DNA of 64,000 bases from Hypsibius dujardini. Its lineage: Eukaryota; Tardigrada; Eutardigrada; Parachela; Hypsibiidae. Below the pieces are notes generated by a model. It searched no databases, was not told the origin of the DNA, and worked only from the letters and a program-made list of their open reading frames with translations. Shown in pieces: positions 23,663 to 33,900 of this stretch (positions within the stretch are counted from its first letter, which is position 1; each line of letters begins with the position of its first letter). The stretch is from positions 1 to 64,000 of the forward strand of contig LRSR01012920.1 of NCBI GenBank assembly GCA_001579985.1, written 5' to 3'. The position numbers were made by a program, and so were the translations under genes.

Positions 23663-23939
23663 CCTTCTTCCCCGATCTCAAGGGACACTTTTTTGCCCTA
23701 CCAGTTAATTTGATCCACCCCGGATCTTATCTGTTCATCACCGTTGCTATTTTTTACCTACAATCAATCAATCAACTGATTTAATGTGTGCGTCAAGAAA
23801 TCCCGCGTAATCAATCAATCAATCGCTGCTAAGTTGCGTTTAAATTTCAGCCAATCACGACACAGTGAATCCGATTGAACAGTCAACCGATGACTGGAGG
23901 GGTGGGGCTTAACTGTCCCTTGAGATCGGGGGAATACGG
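23663..23939. mobile_element. MITE family 'CTCAAGGG', copy 2, TA target duplication
   Basis: A 277-bp element just downstream of the GPCR. Flanked by TA. Ends are CCTTCTTCCCCGATCTCAAG at the left and CCGTATTCCCCCGATCTCAA at the right (reverse complement). Same family as 19869-20139. The interior contains TGAT/ATCA tetranucleotide runs. Confidence 0.75.
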
Positions 23940-24417
23940 TATGTTACAATTCTTCGATTTTCGCTATGTTCTTTGTGAGAATTAAAGTTCAGTCGGCCAA
24001 ACCTCGCACTCTTTGCGGAAATCACAAGACCTATGAAAATAATTTTGGTGTATTGTATGATCACGTGGTTCATCGCTCCGGGGATTAAAAGATCAATGTG
24101 TAAAACAAAGTATTCTGGCGGAATTGCCGGAACGAGGCTCGTCGGGAACACCTGGACGGGGATCTTTGAAAAAACATGTTCGCAATCTCCGTATTTTTTG
24201 AAAAGTATAGATGAAGTTTCCGCTCCTTGATTGCCGAAAAATATTTCGCTGACGCATAGCGTCTCCAAATTAATTTTTGTATGAAAAGAGGTTAAAACAG
24301 TGTTATGCTGATATATATATTTACAGGAGAGGGCTATGCTCACCCACCGAAGGTTATGCGCGTTTTTCGTCAAACGTTGAAGCAACCGTTTACAATGTGA
24401 GGAGAAAACTGTTTTTC

Positions 24418-24552
24418 GGCTCACTCATGGATTTCTTTTTTATGGTAGGTGCTTGCTTGTTTGACTTTCAAACGTGCTACTGTATAACAGGATATAAAAT
24501 AGGAAATCAAACAATCAAGCACCTGCCATTAAAAAGAAACCTGTGAGTGAAC
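24418..24552. mobile_element. Small foldback element (~135 bp)
   Basis: Arms of about 45 bp. The left begins CGGCTCACTCATGGATTTC and the reverse complement of the right CGGTTCACTCACAGGTTTC. Both continue with AGGTGCTTG[CA]TTGTTTGA. A short centre of about 45 bp. Non-coding. Confidence 0.7.
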
Positions 24553-25149
24553 CGATTTATTGACCGAGGGGAAGGTGAACCGAGATACAGTTTTCATCTC
24601 ATACTATAAACACAACCATTAAATCGTTTTCTGGCGCAAACAATATTCTGCAAACTCAAAAACTTCAATGTCAATTTCAACGCCCCAATTAGAATAACTC
24701 TACAAAAAATATTTATAATCACTAAATTGGATGGGTAAAATATTGTCTTTTTGGGGAAACCAGTTATTTGCAAAGAACGAACTCACGACTCTGACGCAAG
24801 CAACCTTTTGAAAGCTAAGATCGACTTTCCAGAATAATTGATGAAATTGTTGTTTGACATCATCTAGTTGGAAAAGACGCTCTTTGAAGCAGGTTCAGAA
24901 AGCATTGCCGAAACCGGTAAATCAAAATCTGTAGTGTGTCTGAAATGCGCAATTCGCATGCTACTAAATTAGTTTTTTGGTAGCTAAAAAGGTTTTCTTC
25001 ATAGTAAAAAGAGTTTTCTCAACTTTGGGCGAAAAGCGTTATGCGCATCACCTTTGGGCGAAAAGCGTTGTGCGCATCACCTTTGGTAATTAAAAAGGTT
25101 GCCCGAGTTGTGAGCATAACATAAGATTGTGTGAAGTTGTGAGTATAAT
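24553..25149. other. Intergenic stretch without recognised features
   Basis: AT-rich. A short duplication (ACCTTTGGGCGAAAAGCGTT-like word twice) lies near 25022-25085. Otherwise nothing supported. Confidence 0.4.
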
Positions 25150-26170
25150 CTCCCTCTCCAAATTTATATGGGCGAAATTCCACTATAGAGGAATTGCTAA
25201 TGATTACCGAGTTTGGATATACTTTTGAGACAAATTTTGCCACGCCTAAGCGTGCAGAGTGTACACATTAAAGAACAAATGGAAACACCAGTTTCTTTCT
25301 ACATTTAAAGGCTAAAAACAAAGCGCTCATACGTAGATCCTAAAACTCCTCGTGGCTTTGTTGTGTAATACTTTGTGGTCTCCGGTGGAAATTATCCAAC
25401 GCAGTACGGATTGTCGGGTCACGCCCAACAAGTCCTCATATCCAATCATTACAGCTATTTGAAGCACCAGTACCTTACTTCGTCAGTATGTCTATCTAAT
25501 TTATTAACCCTATTCTGCTGCTACAGCTAATTGCTTGTATGTAATTGTGATGTATGAGCTATTTACTATCTTTTCTATAGTTAACGCTTTACTATATAAT
25601 CATTCGTTTTATTAGTTTTAGAGGAGCACTTTCTCTTTCCTTTTCTTCCAGTTTACCTGTCTACCTATTTCCACTTTCAGTCTAATAAACTTGTTAACTA
25701 CCCAACTTCCGGTTGGTAGACCTAACAGGATTATTATTATTTGATCGCGTGAAATTCCAACAAACCTCTCTTATGCGCCATGCTATGCTTCCTCTTAGAA
25801 AAAATGTGAAACAGCTATTGTTAAGGCTTGATATTAAGCTGCCTTGAGCCACAAACTCAACTCGATCACATTGTTGGCTTATTATGAAAGTTCCAATCTT
25901 GATGACTCCTCAAATTTGCATAAATCGTGATGTCTCAGTTCCCATTCTTTCCGATTTAGTTTGTCTTTTCGCACGTTTTAGTTTGAACCTAATTTAATTT
26001 AGGTGATAGTCCAACAGCTTGGGAGCAGACTGATGCCAAACTGGTTGCGAGCATGCAACACACAGGGAAGCTATGCATCGTGAAGCGAAGAACACTTTAA
26101 AAAAAAACAATTTTAACGACAATATCTTGCCGAATTTCAGTCAGAGCATTGGGCACTGTATTTCTGCGAA
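25150..26170. repeat. Duplicated segment, inverted partner of 37971-38695
   Basis: From about 25150 the sequence matches the reverse complement of 38695 down to 37971, the region just downstream of receptor gene B. Shared words include AATTTATATGGGCGAAATTC and CAACGCAGTACGGATT. The match is broken by the solo LTR at 25412-25727, which is absent from the partner. The rest of the partner (37675-37967) matches 27330-27620, so the copy here is split by about 1.15 kb of extra sequence. Confidence 0.75.
25412..25727. mobile_element. Solo LTR (retrovirus-like element fossil)
   Basis: A 316-bp insertion that starts TGTCGGG and ends CTAACA, flanked by the 4-bp direct duplication GGAT (25408-25411 and 25728-25731). 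The partner duplication near 38420 shows the empty site. The 3' part holds an AATAAA-like word (TCTAATAAAC). No internal region remains. The family within the LTR elements cannot be told. The insertion is younger than the duplication of its host segment. Confidence 0.75.
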
Positions 26171-26171
26171 A

Positions 26172-27330
26172 GGCATCCGTCTCATGAAACTTTCTTTTCA
26201 CTGCGTTACTGTGGCGGGTTATCAAAAGTAGGTTTTGGTTTTCCGAAATGAATTACTTTTTGGGAGCAAATGAAACTGTGACCTGGACCATTATTAACTG
26301 GGTCTGCCATTGAATTTCGTCTGCAATTTCGTTGGTGTAAATTAAATTTCACATTTTGGCCTCTAATGGATGCTCACATAGACATCCGTAATAACAAACA
26401 AAATTGAGGCAATAGGATCAGTGCTAACTGAGAAATGACTGTTCTAAGTTTTTTCTCAAAAACATATCCGAACCCAGCAGCTTGAGGCTATAATAAAGAA
26501 TACCTTGGGAAAATTCCGCACTCCTTCATCAAACAACACTCGATATTTGAGCAAAACACATTTTTTTAACAGAACTCGATTGAGGTTTCCCCGTTAAAGA
26601 CTAAGTCAGCTGAGCAAGTGAGTGAGTCATCATATATTTTTCATTTTAGCTGTCAGTTTCATGTGTACGTAAATTGTATGATGATTGGCCGTGACAGGTA
26701 CAGAAAGGACTGGATTACTCAATGGCTTTACAAACCCACGAAAAATCTATTTGGCATGTGTGATGATGTCACTTATGGGCCTTCCCGTGCATCCCTCACG
26801 TGTGATCGACCCTGTCATGGATGTTGTGGAATACTCCCAGCATGCTTCTGCCATACATTCCTGCTGCTTTCATGCATGCATGCAATATATGTGAACCTCG
26901 TGAGCTTGTTTATATGCCGTCATCACTAAATAAAACTAGAACTAGCAATCGATGCGATCGATGGAAAGACCGAGGAGCTCAGTCAATTTGTTTTGCGAAA
27001 ACAGAATTGATGCCTTAAGTTCAGGTATTCTTACTAGTAATGAGAAAGAACAGATTTTATGACTAGTAATGAAAAAGATCAGATTTTATCGTTCGTTGAG
27101 AGTCATTCTCTAAAGCTTTCAAATCAAATCGTTTTCAAATTAGTTCTTAAAACCATCATTTTCACGGTAAAAATGAAGGAAATGGAATGGCCCTGCGTTT
27201 TTGCAACTTTATCTCAAGGATTTTCTGCGAACACATGGTTTTCTTCTTATCAATTTCAAAAAATGTGTTTTGCAAGTTTTCTACGCGGACAGTTTCAAAC
27301 GATGTATATAAAAATATCGTGGCAAGTGGG
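26172..27330. other. Extra segment within the duplicated block
   Basis: Present here but not in the partner at about 37968. It contains a 29-bp tandem duplication (27033-27061 and 27062-27090, ACTAGTAATGARAAAGA). No coding feature supported. Confidence 0.45.
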
Positions 27331-27620
27331 CCCTGCATGACTGCAGCTACTTGCAGGTTACTTGCAAACTTTTGATTTGACGTATCGTGAGCCGCAAGAC
27401 TGCACATGTTATGAAGTTTTAATTTCTCAAAGCAAATACCGACCAAAATCTGGTCACCAAACACAAAGAAATAGACTTTACTTATTTGGAAAGAATATTT
27501 GAAAATGAAGACTGAAATTCGGCACAGCAGAAACTGAAAACGGGTGACAGACTGAATCAATCGAAAAAAACGACAAAAAAATCAAGATTTTTAGGCAACG
27601 AAATTCGTAATGCGTGTATT
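27330..27620. repeat. Duplicated segment, inverted partner of 37675-37967
   Basis: The minus-strand frame here and the plus-strand frame at 37738-37967 read nearly the same peptide because the DNA is a close inverted duplicate. I do not regard it as a gene: no family is recognised and the frames end at different unrelated sequence. Confidence 0.7.
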
Positions 27621-27717
27621 GGGTTGATTGATCGATAAGCCGGTTTGAAATGTTCACCAGTCAAACAACGTTTAATCTTGTTTGTCAAACCATACCAAAT
27701 CAAAAGTTTGCAAAGTT

Positions 27718-28418
27718 TCTGGGCGGTGACCTTCCCACTGCACTACCGGACCGCCCACTCGAACCGAGCCGCCAACTGGCTCATAATCCTCACGTGGCTG
27801 TTCGTGTTTGGCCTCAACTGTCCGTCAGCCATCCTGGGCGGCTTGAATCCGGTCATCTAATCTGGCCGCATGGATTACCGAGGATATCCTGGACCCCTGG
27901 CGCGTTGGGATTGAGTTTGTCGGCTTCGACATCTCCGAAATTATCATCGTCTTCTCCTATCCTTTCATCCTCTACAAGATGCGTCAGCTTCGTCGGAATA
28001 AAATTCGACAAGGCGCTGCTTCTGGAAGGCGGCTCGGGGCGGCTCGGGGCGGCTCGGGGTTGTACCTGTGACCTTGAGCCACCGTTCGCCACCTCGACCA
28101 CCGATGAAGCTGAACGCGGTCGACGAGGACGTAACGGTGTCGGCCGTTCGTCGGCACAATTCCCGAGGAAGAAGACAGAAAACATCGCGTTCGCACGACC
28201 GGGTCTTAGCGAACTTTGTGGTGGGCGTGGTCGTCTGCTGGACTCCCAATCATCCGTACTACCTGCTGGTGGACATCATCAACTACCGGAACGCTACTTT
28301 TTTGGCGATCCAGTTCTTTGTGCAGTTTACTCTTACATGGATCAATCCTATTCTGTGCTACATGGCCATGCGACAGCTGCGGGAAGCTTTGAATGACCTT
28401 TTGTTTCCTCGTCCGTAA
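27718..28418 (+). pseudogene. GPCR pseudogene, 5'-truncated and without the second intron
   Basis: Homology to the GPCR at 20660-23454 begins abruptly inside exon 2 at the W-A-V-T-F-P-L-H-Y-R motif and runs to a natural end (TM7 I-N-P-I-L-C-Y, C-terminus FPRP). TM1-TM3 are missing. There is an in-frame stop after TM4 (LNPVI), and the TM4, TM5 and TM6 blocks lie in different frames. A 10-bp unit (GGCTCGGGGC) is repeated three times at 28031-28060. Two extra units would account for the shift between the TM5 and TM6 frames. The exon 2/exon 3 intron of the paralogue is absent, so exon-2 and exon-3 sequence run together. Conserved blocks (DYRGY, VGFDI, YPFILYK, VCWTPNHPYYLL) make the identity clear. 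Confidence 0.85.
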
Positions 28419-28548
28419 TTGCTGTACTTTCAGACCTAAATGACTTATGGTCATACCGTCTAGGACTGCGATAAAATATACATCCAACATTCCTGATGAG
28501 GAATTAGGTCCTGGCAAACTTGCTTACGCCATCATCACGAAACTTGAA

Positions 28549-28600
<52 letters not shown>

Positions 28601-28610
28601 GCCTGCCTGC
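28549..28610. repeat. CTGT tetranucleotide microsatellite
   Basis: (CTGT)n array ending in CCTG units. Similar arrays lie at 48719-48757 and, degenerate, at 61920-62150. Confidence 0.95.
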
Positions 28611-28734
28611 TTGTCTACCTTGCAATATGTCTGCGTGTCTAAAACTCCGGTTGCCTGCATATTTTTTATGCATGTTAATTTGCCAGACACTGATGTCCAA
28701 ACAACTGTCACTTTATTAATTCGTGAAGCAGCGA

Positions 28735-29110
28735 TGGACAAGTCTATGGATTTTAGTCTCTGCCGCCATTTTTAATTCCTGTAATATCTTGAGATATTGA
28801 CGACACCTTGTGCTACTTTGTATTGCCGTATTTGCAAATTTCGCCAAAAAAGTTCAACTGGCCGCAAAATCTATAGTCGTTAGTCTTGTTCAAAACATTT
28901 GCGCAGTTTGCAGTGCTACTTAGATTCGTTGATTTGTGGACTGCACCAAGACTCAACGAACGCACAACTATAAAAAACTATTTTTGACACATGGTCCACC
29001 TGAAATTATGGATGAATGGGGTTTAATTGAGGGCCCCCTGGGGTTTCACAATATTTTCAAAAATTCATGTTTGAATCTGTTCAACTTTACTTTTGCTGTC
29101 ATTGACCTTT
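28735..29110. repeat. Outer arm of the inverted duplication (partner of about 63590-64000)
   Basis: This stretch matches the reverse complement of the last ~400 bp of the window. Shared words include GAGATATTGACGACAC, TAGTCGTTAGTCTTGTTC (with one change) and GACTGCACCAAGAC. It marks the outer limit of the receptor cluster's inverted repeat on this side. Confidence 0.75.
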
Positions 29111-29379
29111 GACCTTTGACTTCCACGAAAGTCCGCGTACTTTTTAAATTATGATTCCTGTAATATAAGTGTTAAATCAATGAATCAAGCGATGTGAGAA
29201 ACAGCTGCACTCATTGGCATATATTGTCTCAAACTCCGACCACCCCATTTTGCTGGGCGCCTCTAAAAAGTAGGCTTTAATCCGGTCGGTTTGAGGTTTT
29301 TGCCACGTGTGTAGAAAGAAATTATAGAACCTCGCTGGTTTACACGGTAAACGTAATTTTAACCACACACTTGCGTCCC

Positions 29380-29700
29380 TGGGTCTTCATTGCACCACGC
29401 TCACCCGCTATCTCATGGAAGGGGCATTGCAGTGGCGGTTCAGGGTCGTGTCGGACGATGTACGCGGGAGAGAACTATAACAGCCAAATTTGAGCGCGAT
29501 ATCTTAAAAAATGTAAATAACTGATTCTATTTTTCCAGCAAGCCTTCGCCGTTTTCCGAAGACCCATAACTGTCAGCAGTCCCATCCCTCAAGGAAACGT
29601 GATTACCGCGTTAATGAAGGAGATTCGCAGCCAGTCACAGCTTGTCTACAATCGTCTGAGATCATGTGATTGTGTAATCAGTGATCCGGAAAACAGACGA
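29380..29700 (+). pseudogene. Receptor relic F: B-type ANF-receptor exons 7-8
   Basis: Plus-strand remains of two exons. The first gives F-I-A-P-R-S-P followed by a diverged GALQWRF block (exon 7). The second follows a TTTTTCCAG acceptor at 29540 and corresponds to exon 8 (TVSSPIPQGNVITALMKEIRSQSQLVYN). Exon 8 then runs directly into what is intron sequence in genes B and E (ATCATGTGATTGTGTAATCA), so about 120 bp are deleted. The strand and position mirror gene E at 57877-61382, which suggests that F is what remains of its inverted partner. Confidence 0.72.
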
Positions 29701-30141
29701 GAAAGTTCGCCGCTCATTAATACTGTTTTAATTACTGACCAAGTGTAATTCGTAAAGTCAGTCCCCTCATCTGTAACTCACGAGTTTTCCTTTTAATAAC
29801 ATGTTAATTTTTTTTGAATGGAATTGATGCGGTCATAAAAGGGAACAAACAAAATGCGAACATTAAGTTTGGAAAAGTTTTCGCAATGTTTGTGAAGTAA
29901 TTTATTTTATTTTTAATCTATGATTGACCGCGTATATGTTGTTTACTAGAATTTATAAAATAGATCACCTTAAATTTTTTGTGCGTTCACACTTCAATGT
30001 GGTTTTTTGACTTCGTAACTTTTGATCTGCTGTTAGTGTAGTTGCGTGCTTGAGCATATGTGAATCGATGCTCTGATCAAAGCTTGAAAACTATACATAT
30101 GTAATATGAACATCACGCTAACTCGACGGCTGAAAAATGCG

Positions 30142-30345
30142 TCTTCTTCAGCTGCAGCTCATTATTTTTCTGACACACGAACCGTGCCTGTACAACCATG
30201 TGCCATGCAGGAATGTCCACATCATTACGGTCATCATTGAGGCCAGTCTGAGCAATGGATATGCGGTCTAAAATCCGCCCTACGACGTTGCGTTTAACAA
30301 AACCTTGCAACTGCATTCTGGAGTCTTGGCTGATGCCAATCAGTT
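30142..30345 (+). pseudogene. Receptor relic G: exon-1-like fragment upstream of gene A
   Basis: The frame reads V-H-I-I-T-V-I-I-E-A-S-L-S-N-G-Y-A-V, a stop, then P-P-Y-D-V-A-F-N, paralleling exon 1 of gene A (VHVITVIIGDSHTMGYVAQSP, PSYDVAF). One in-frame stop is present and no donor site follows. A matching relic is found on the minus strand at about 56690-56880 in the other arm. Confidence 0.6.
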
Positions 30346-30609
30346 AAAAATAAAATTTTGAGTTTGAGAGATTCCAAAATACATTTCAGAAATAGGCATT
30401 GTTGCAATACTGGTATCTTCCACTGATTGTACAAATTTCTAAATCTTTCGCAGTTGAACAAGGTCTTGTCCCCGGCAAGTAATATTTTCTAAAATTATAT
30501 TAGGAAAAAAGGTTTTCAGGCAAAAAATGTTGGCCGCCATCTTGTCAGTAAAGTCCCTCATCTCACACGTTAATAGTCGCATTTAGTTTTTTTTCTTGAT
30601 CTGCTAGTA

Positions 30610-30769
30610 CCAGGCAGACGCGGCGGGTTGAATCGGTCGGGTGGCGGAGGGCGCCACAAGTGTAAGCGACTGTAAATTAAACACGCTGTTTACATTTTAC
30701 AGTTGTGACGCCCTACACCACCCGATCGATTCAACCCATGTAGCGATTCAACCCGCTGCGTTTGCCTGC
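30610..30769. mobile_element. Palindromic 160-bp MITE, TA target duplication (copy 1)
   Basis: Flanked by TA. Ends are CCAGGCAGACGCGGCGGGTT at the left and GCAGGCAAACGCAGCGGGTT at the right (reverse complement). The interior is also largely self-complementary (GGCGCCACAA, TTGTGACGCC). It lies about 200 bp upstream of gene A. The equivalent copy upstream of gene D is 56231-56390. Confidence 0.8.
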
Positions 30770-30966
30770 TATGGTGAGCGAAGCATTTTCCAATTTTAGT
30801 ATTCGAGACACATATTCTCGCAGGCTTAGTGGATATGAGTGGCTAAGGTCTGTCCAATTTTTGTGCGCCAACAATTTGAGAGCAGCAATACAGCAATTGG
30901 AATCATTGCGAAGATCTCGTTCTATCCTTCACTCTTCATCAGTTTTAAATTATTTCCGAAACAATT

Positions 30967-33900
30967 ATGGTCCGACAAATCGGTCTACGGGCATTACTGA
31001 TTTTGATTGTATTGAGGAGCGGTTTCTCCAAAGCCGTTCATGTTATTACAGTCATTATTGGGGATAGCCATACAATGGGTTATGTTGCCCAAAGTCCGAG
31101 TTATGATGTCGCATTCTCCCGAGAAGTGGGGCTATTTCCGAGTCTCCTGCAAAATGTCACTAGGCAAACTGTTTATAGACCAGGGGCATTTAGCTGCTCG
31201 GAAGCAGCGGAGATCATCCCGTTTGTGGCGGTCGAGATATCCAACATTTTGGATGAGCATCGTTTCGACTTTAACGTTCTCATCAGTCCTGGTATGACAA
31301 TATTATATTTTATGCTTTCTAAGTTTTTTAACTGACAGTTTTAAGTTTCAAGCATTTTAATTTTAATCACGTTGTGATACAAAATTCTTCTTCAAATTTT
31401 CGAGCGTTGTTCGATAAAGTTTTAGGTTAAGTTTTTTGATTTTAATGACGTTGAATACAATTTTAATTTTGATCACGTTGTAATACAACATCCTTCTTTG
31501 TGGTAAGATATAATTTCTAAACGTCGTTTGATACCCCGCAGGATGCAGTCTTGAGGTGATGACATTAGGAGACTTCGCAAGAGGTAAGACGTTAGGTTAA
31601 AGCATTCTTTTTTTCCGGAGAGCCATATTCAAATATAAATTAACCAAGTCACAAAAGTCACAAAATTTCACAAAAATCTGAGCGGTCCCCATAATTTGAG
31701 ACGGAGCTGCCAGTCTCACTCATTTTGTCTCTATACTACAGCCAGAGTACTAGTAAACTATTGGAGATTGTTTGGCTCTTGGATTTCAATCATTCCATCA
31801 ATCAGTAAAATATCTTATGAATAACTAAGTATCCTAGTAACGTCTTGAAAGTAATTTTTATTGTATTTCGATTACAAAACTAAAAGGTTGAGACCATAGT
31901 GAAAAGGGCGGGAAAAGGATGGGACTATAATGAATGGGTGGAAAGGGTGGGACTATATTGATTTCCAATTATAAACGCATAAAACAAAAATAATACCAAT
32001 TACTCCATTAAATAATAAAAACTCAAAAAAACTAGTTACAGATCATTTTGTTTAGCTGGTTTACCACTTCAAGCTAGTCTAAATGCTACATTAGGTACAT
32101 CAATTTTTTTCAGCGTTTCAAAACGGTCTTTTGAAATTAATTAGTGGTACACATTGAATAGTCAGGGTAGCTCGGCGTAATCCGTATCATCTTTCATAGA
32201 ATGGAATGTGCCTCTTCTTGCAACGTAAGTGTCTAAAAATGCCATAATTAATTGGCTCACGCATAACGTATTTAATTATTAAATATTTTTGCAAAATGTA
32301 CTCTTCATCTGCTAGGGTTGCGATTGACCAGTCTTTATCAAACGCACAGCGATATCCCACCGTCGTGACCTTTGCCTCATCCGAACAAGTGAGCCTGATC
32401 CGGGTGATGATGTTTCTGTTGGATCGGTTTTCCTGGACCACAATCAGCCTCATTTGCGAGGATCCAAATCTGAAAGTCCCCGACGGGGGAGTGTATTATT
32501 TTACCGCGTGTCGAGGGTTCCGCACTGTCTTGGGTGGCCAGAAACACAAGTACAATTTACATGTCCATTACTTTGACCCGAAAATCAAAGAAGGCGATTT
32601 AGATGCTTACAGCAGCGTTCTACGCAATGCCGCAACTCAGAGCCGAGGTAACAGAACACAGGAAGAATGTTTAACTACAAAAATAATGACTAATGATTTC
32701 TCTCTCGACAGTCATTGTACTTTTTATTACCTCGAGCCCAAGATTACGTGACTTCATGGTATGTATATTGAGAATAGCTTCATAATAACAATACTCTTTG
32801 GGTTATTTGCTATTAATATATATTCTTTCAGTTAGTTAGTTAGTAACTTCAATTTCCTAAGCTTTTTCTACATTGCAGATGAACGCAGAGCGTCTTGGAA
32901 TGACTGAGGGAGATTATGTTAGTATACCATAACCGGGGTAATACACTTCCCCTACGTTATGAAGTACATCAATATCTTAACTTCCAGATCTTTATTGCCC
33001 CACGTTCGCCGATACTCCCCACGGAAAGCATGCAAATAAGAAATGGGTCGCATCGGGTATTTGCAGGACGCACCCCGAAACTTTCTTAAATTGTTTTGAC
33101 TCACGGAAACTCATTTGACTTGGTAAAATGTATAGCCTGCAGATTCGGCCTTTCAAAGCCTGATGCTGGTGTATAATCCCAGTCCGAATTGGGCAGCTCT
33201 CCATGAAGTCTTGCAAAGCATACGCAATGTATCTGAAGTCCGCTACAATAAGTCGCTCACTAATATTGAAATGGTAAGAGTCAACAAAACATACCCCACT
33301 GCAGAGGCTCGTATAGGGTCTTTAGATGTCAACGCGGACCCCTTACGGTAGAGCCAGGGGTGGGCAAAGGGGCAAAATGCGTTTTTTAGATTGAACCCAA
33401 ATTGAAGATTGAACCCAAATTGATTGAAGATTGAAGATTGAACCCAAATTGAAGATTGATCCAAATTTTGGCCTCTTGTTCTTGATCATTTTGAAACTTA
33501 TGGGGATCTGGGGTTTCGATTTCCAGGAGCCCTCGTCATTTCAGAACATTTTCAAAAACTTCCGTTTTTCGTTCACATTTGAGGGTTTTTGAGGCTCATT
33601 ATAAGCTTCCTATTAGGAATACAAGTGGGAAGTTCAAAACATTCAAGAACCGCCCGAATTTTATGAATAACTGATGTTCTTGAAAATGTTTTCAAATCCC
33701 GGCGGCGCCTTGAAATTCAAATCCCCCTTCCACAAGTTTCAAAATGATCAGGAACAAGAGGCCGAATTCTGGGTTCCGGTCTGTAACGAGCCTCTGCTCC
33801 AACCCCTGGTCCTACGGTGAGGAATCCCGCTTCCGGTCTGTAACGACCCTAAATGAACCTCTGCTCCAACCCCTGGTCATAGGATGAAGGGTCCTGCTTC

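Noticed and set aside
23909-24424. 171-codon minus-strand ORF
   Set aside because: Its C-terminal end runs into a MITE terminus, no domain was recognised and no splice partners were seen. Chance is likely, though some stretches look protein-like.
32918-32936. Apparent premature stop (CCATAACCG) in gene A exon 6, where gene D has CCACAACCG
   Set aside because: The conserved donor GTTAGT directly after GGAGATTAT places this sequence in the intron in all four genes.
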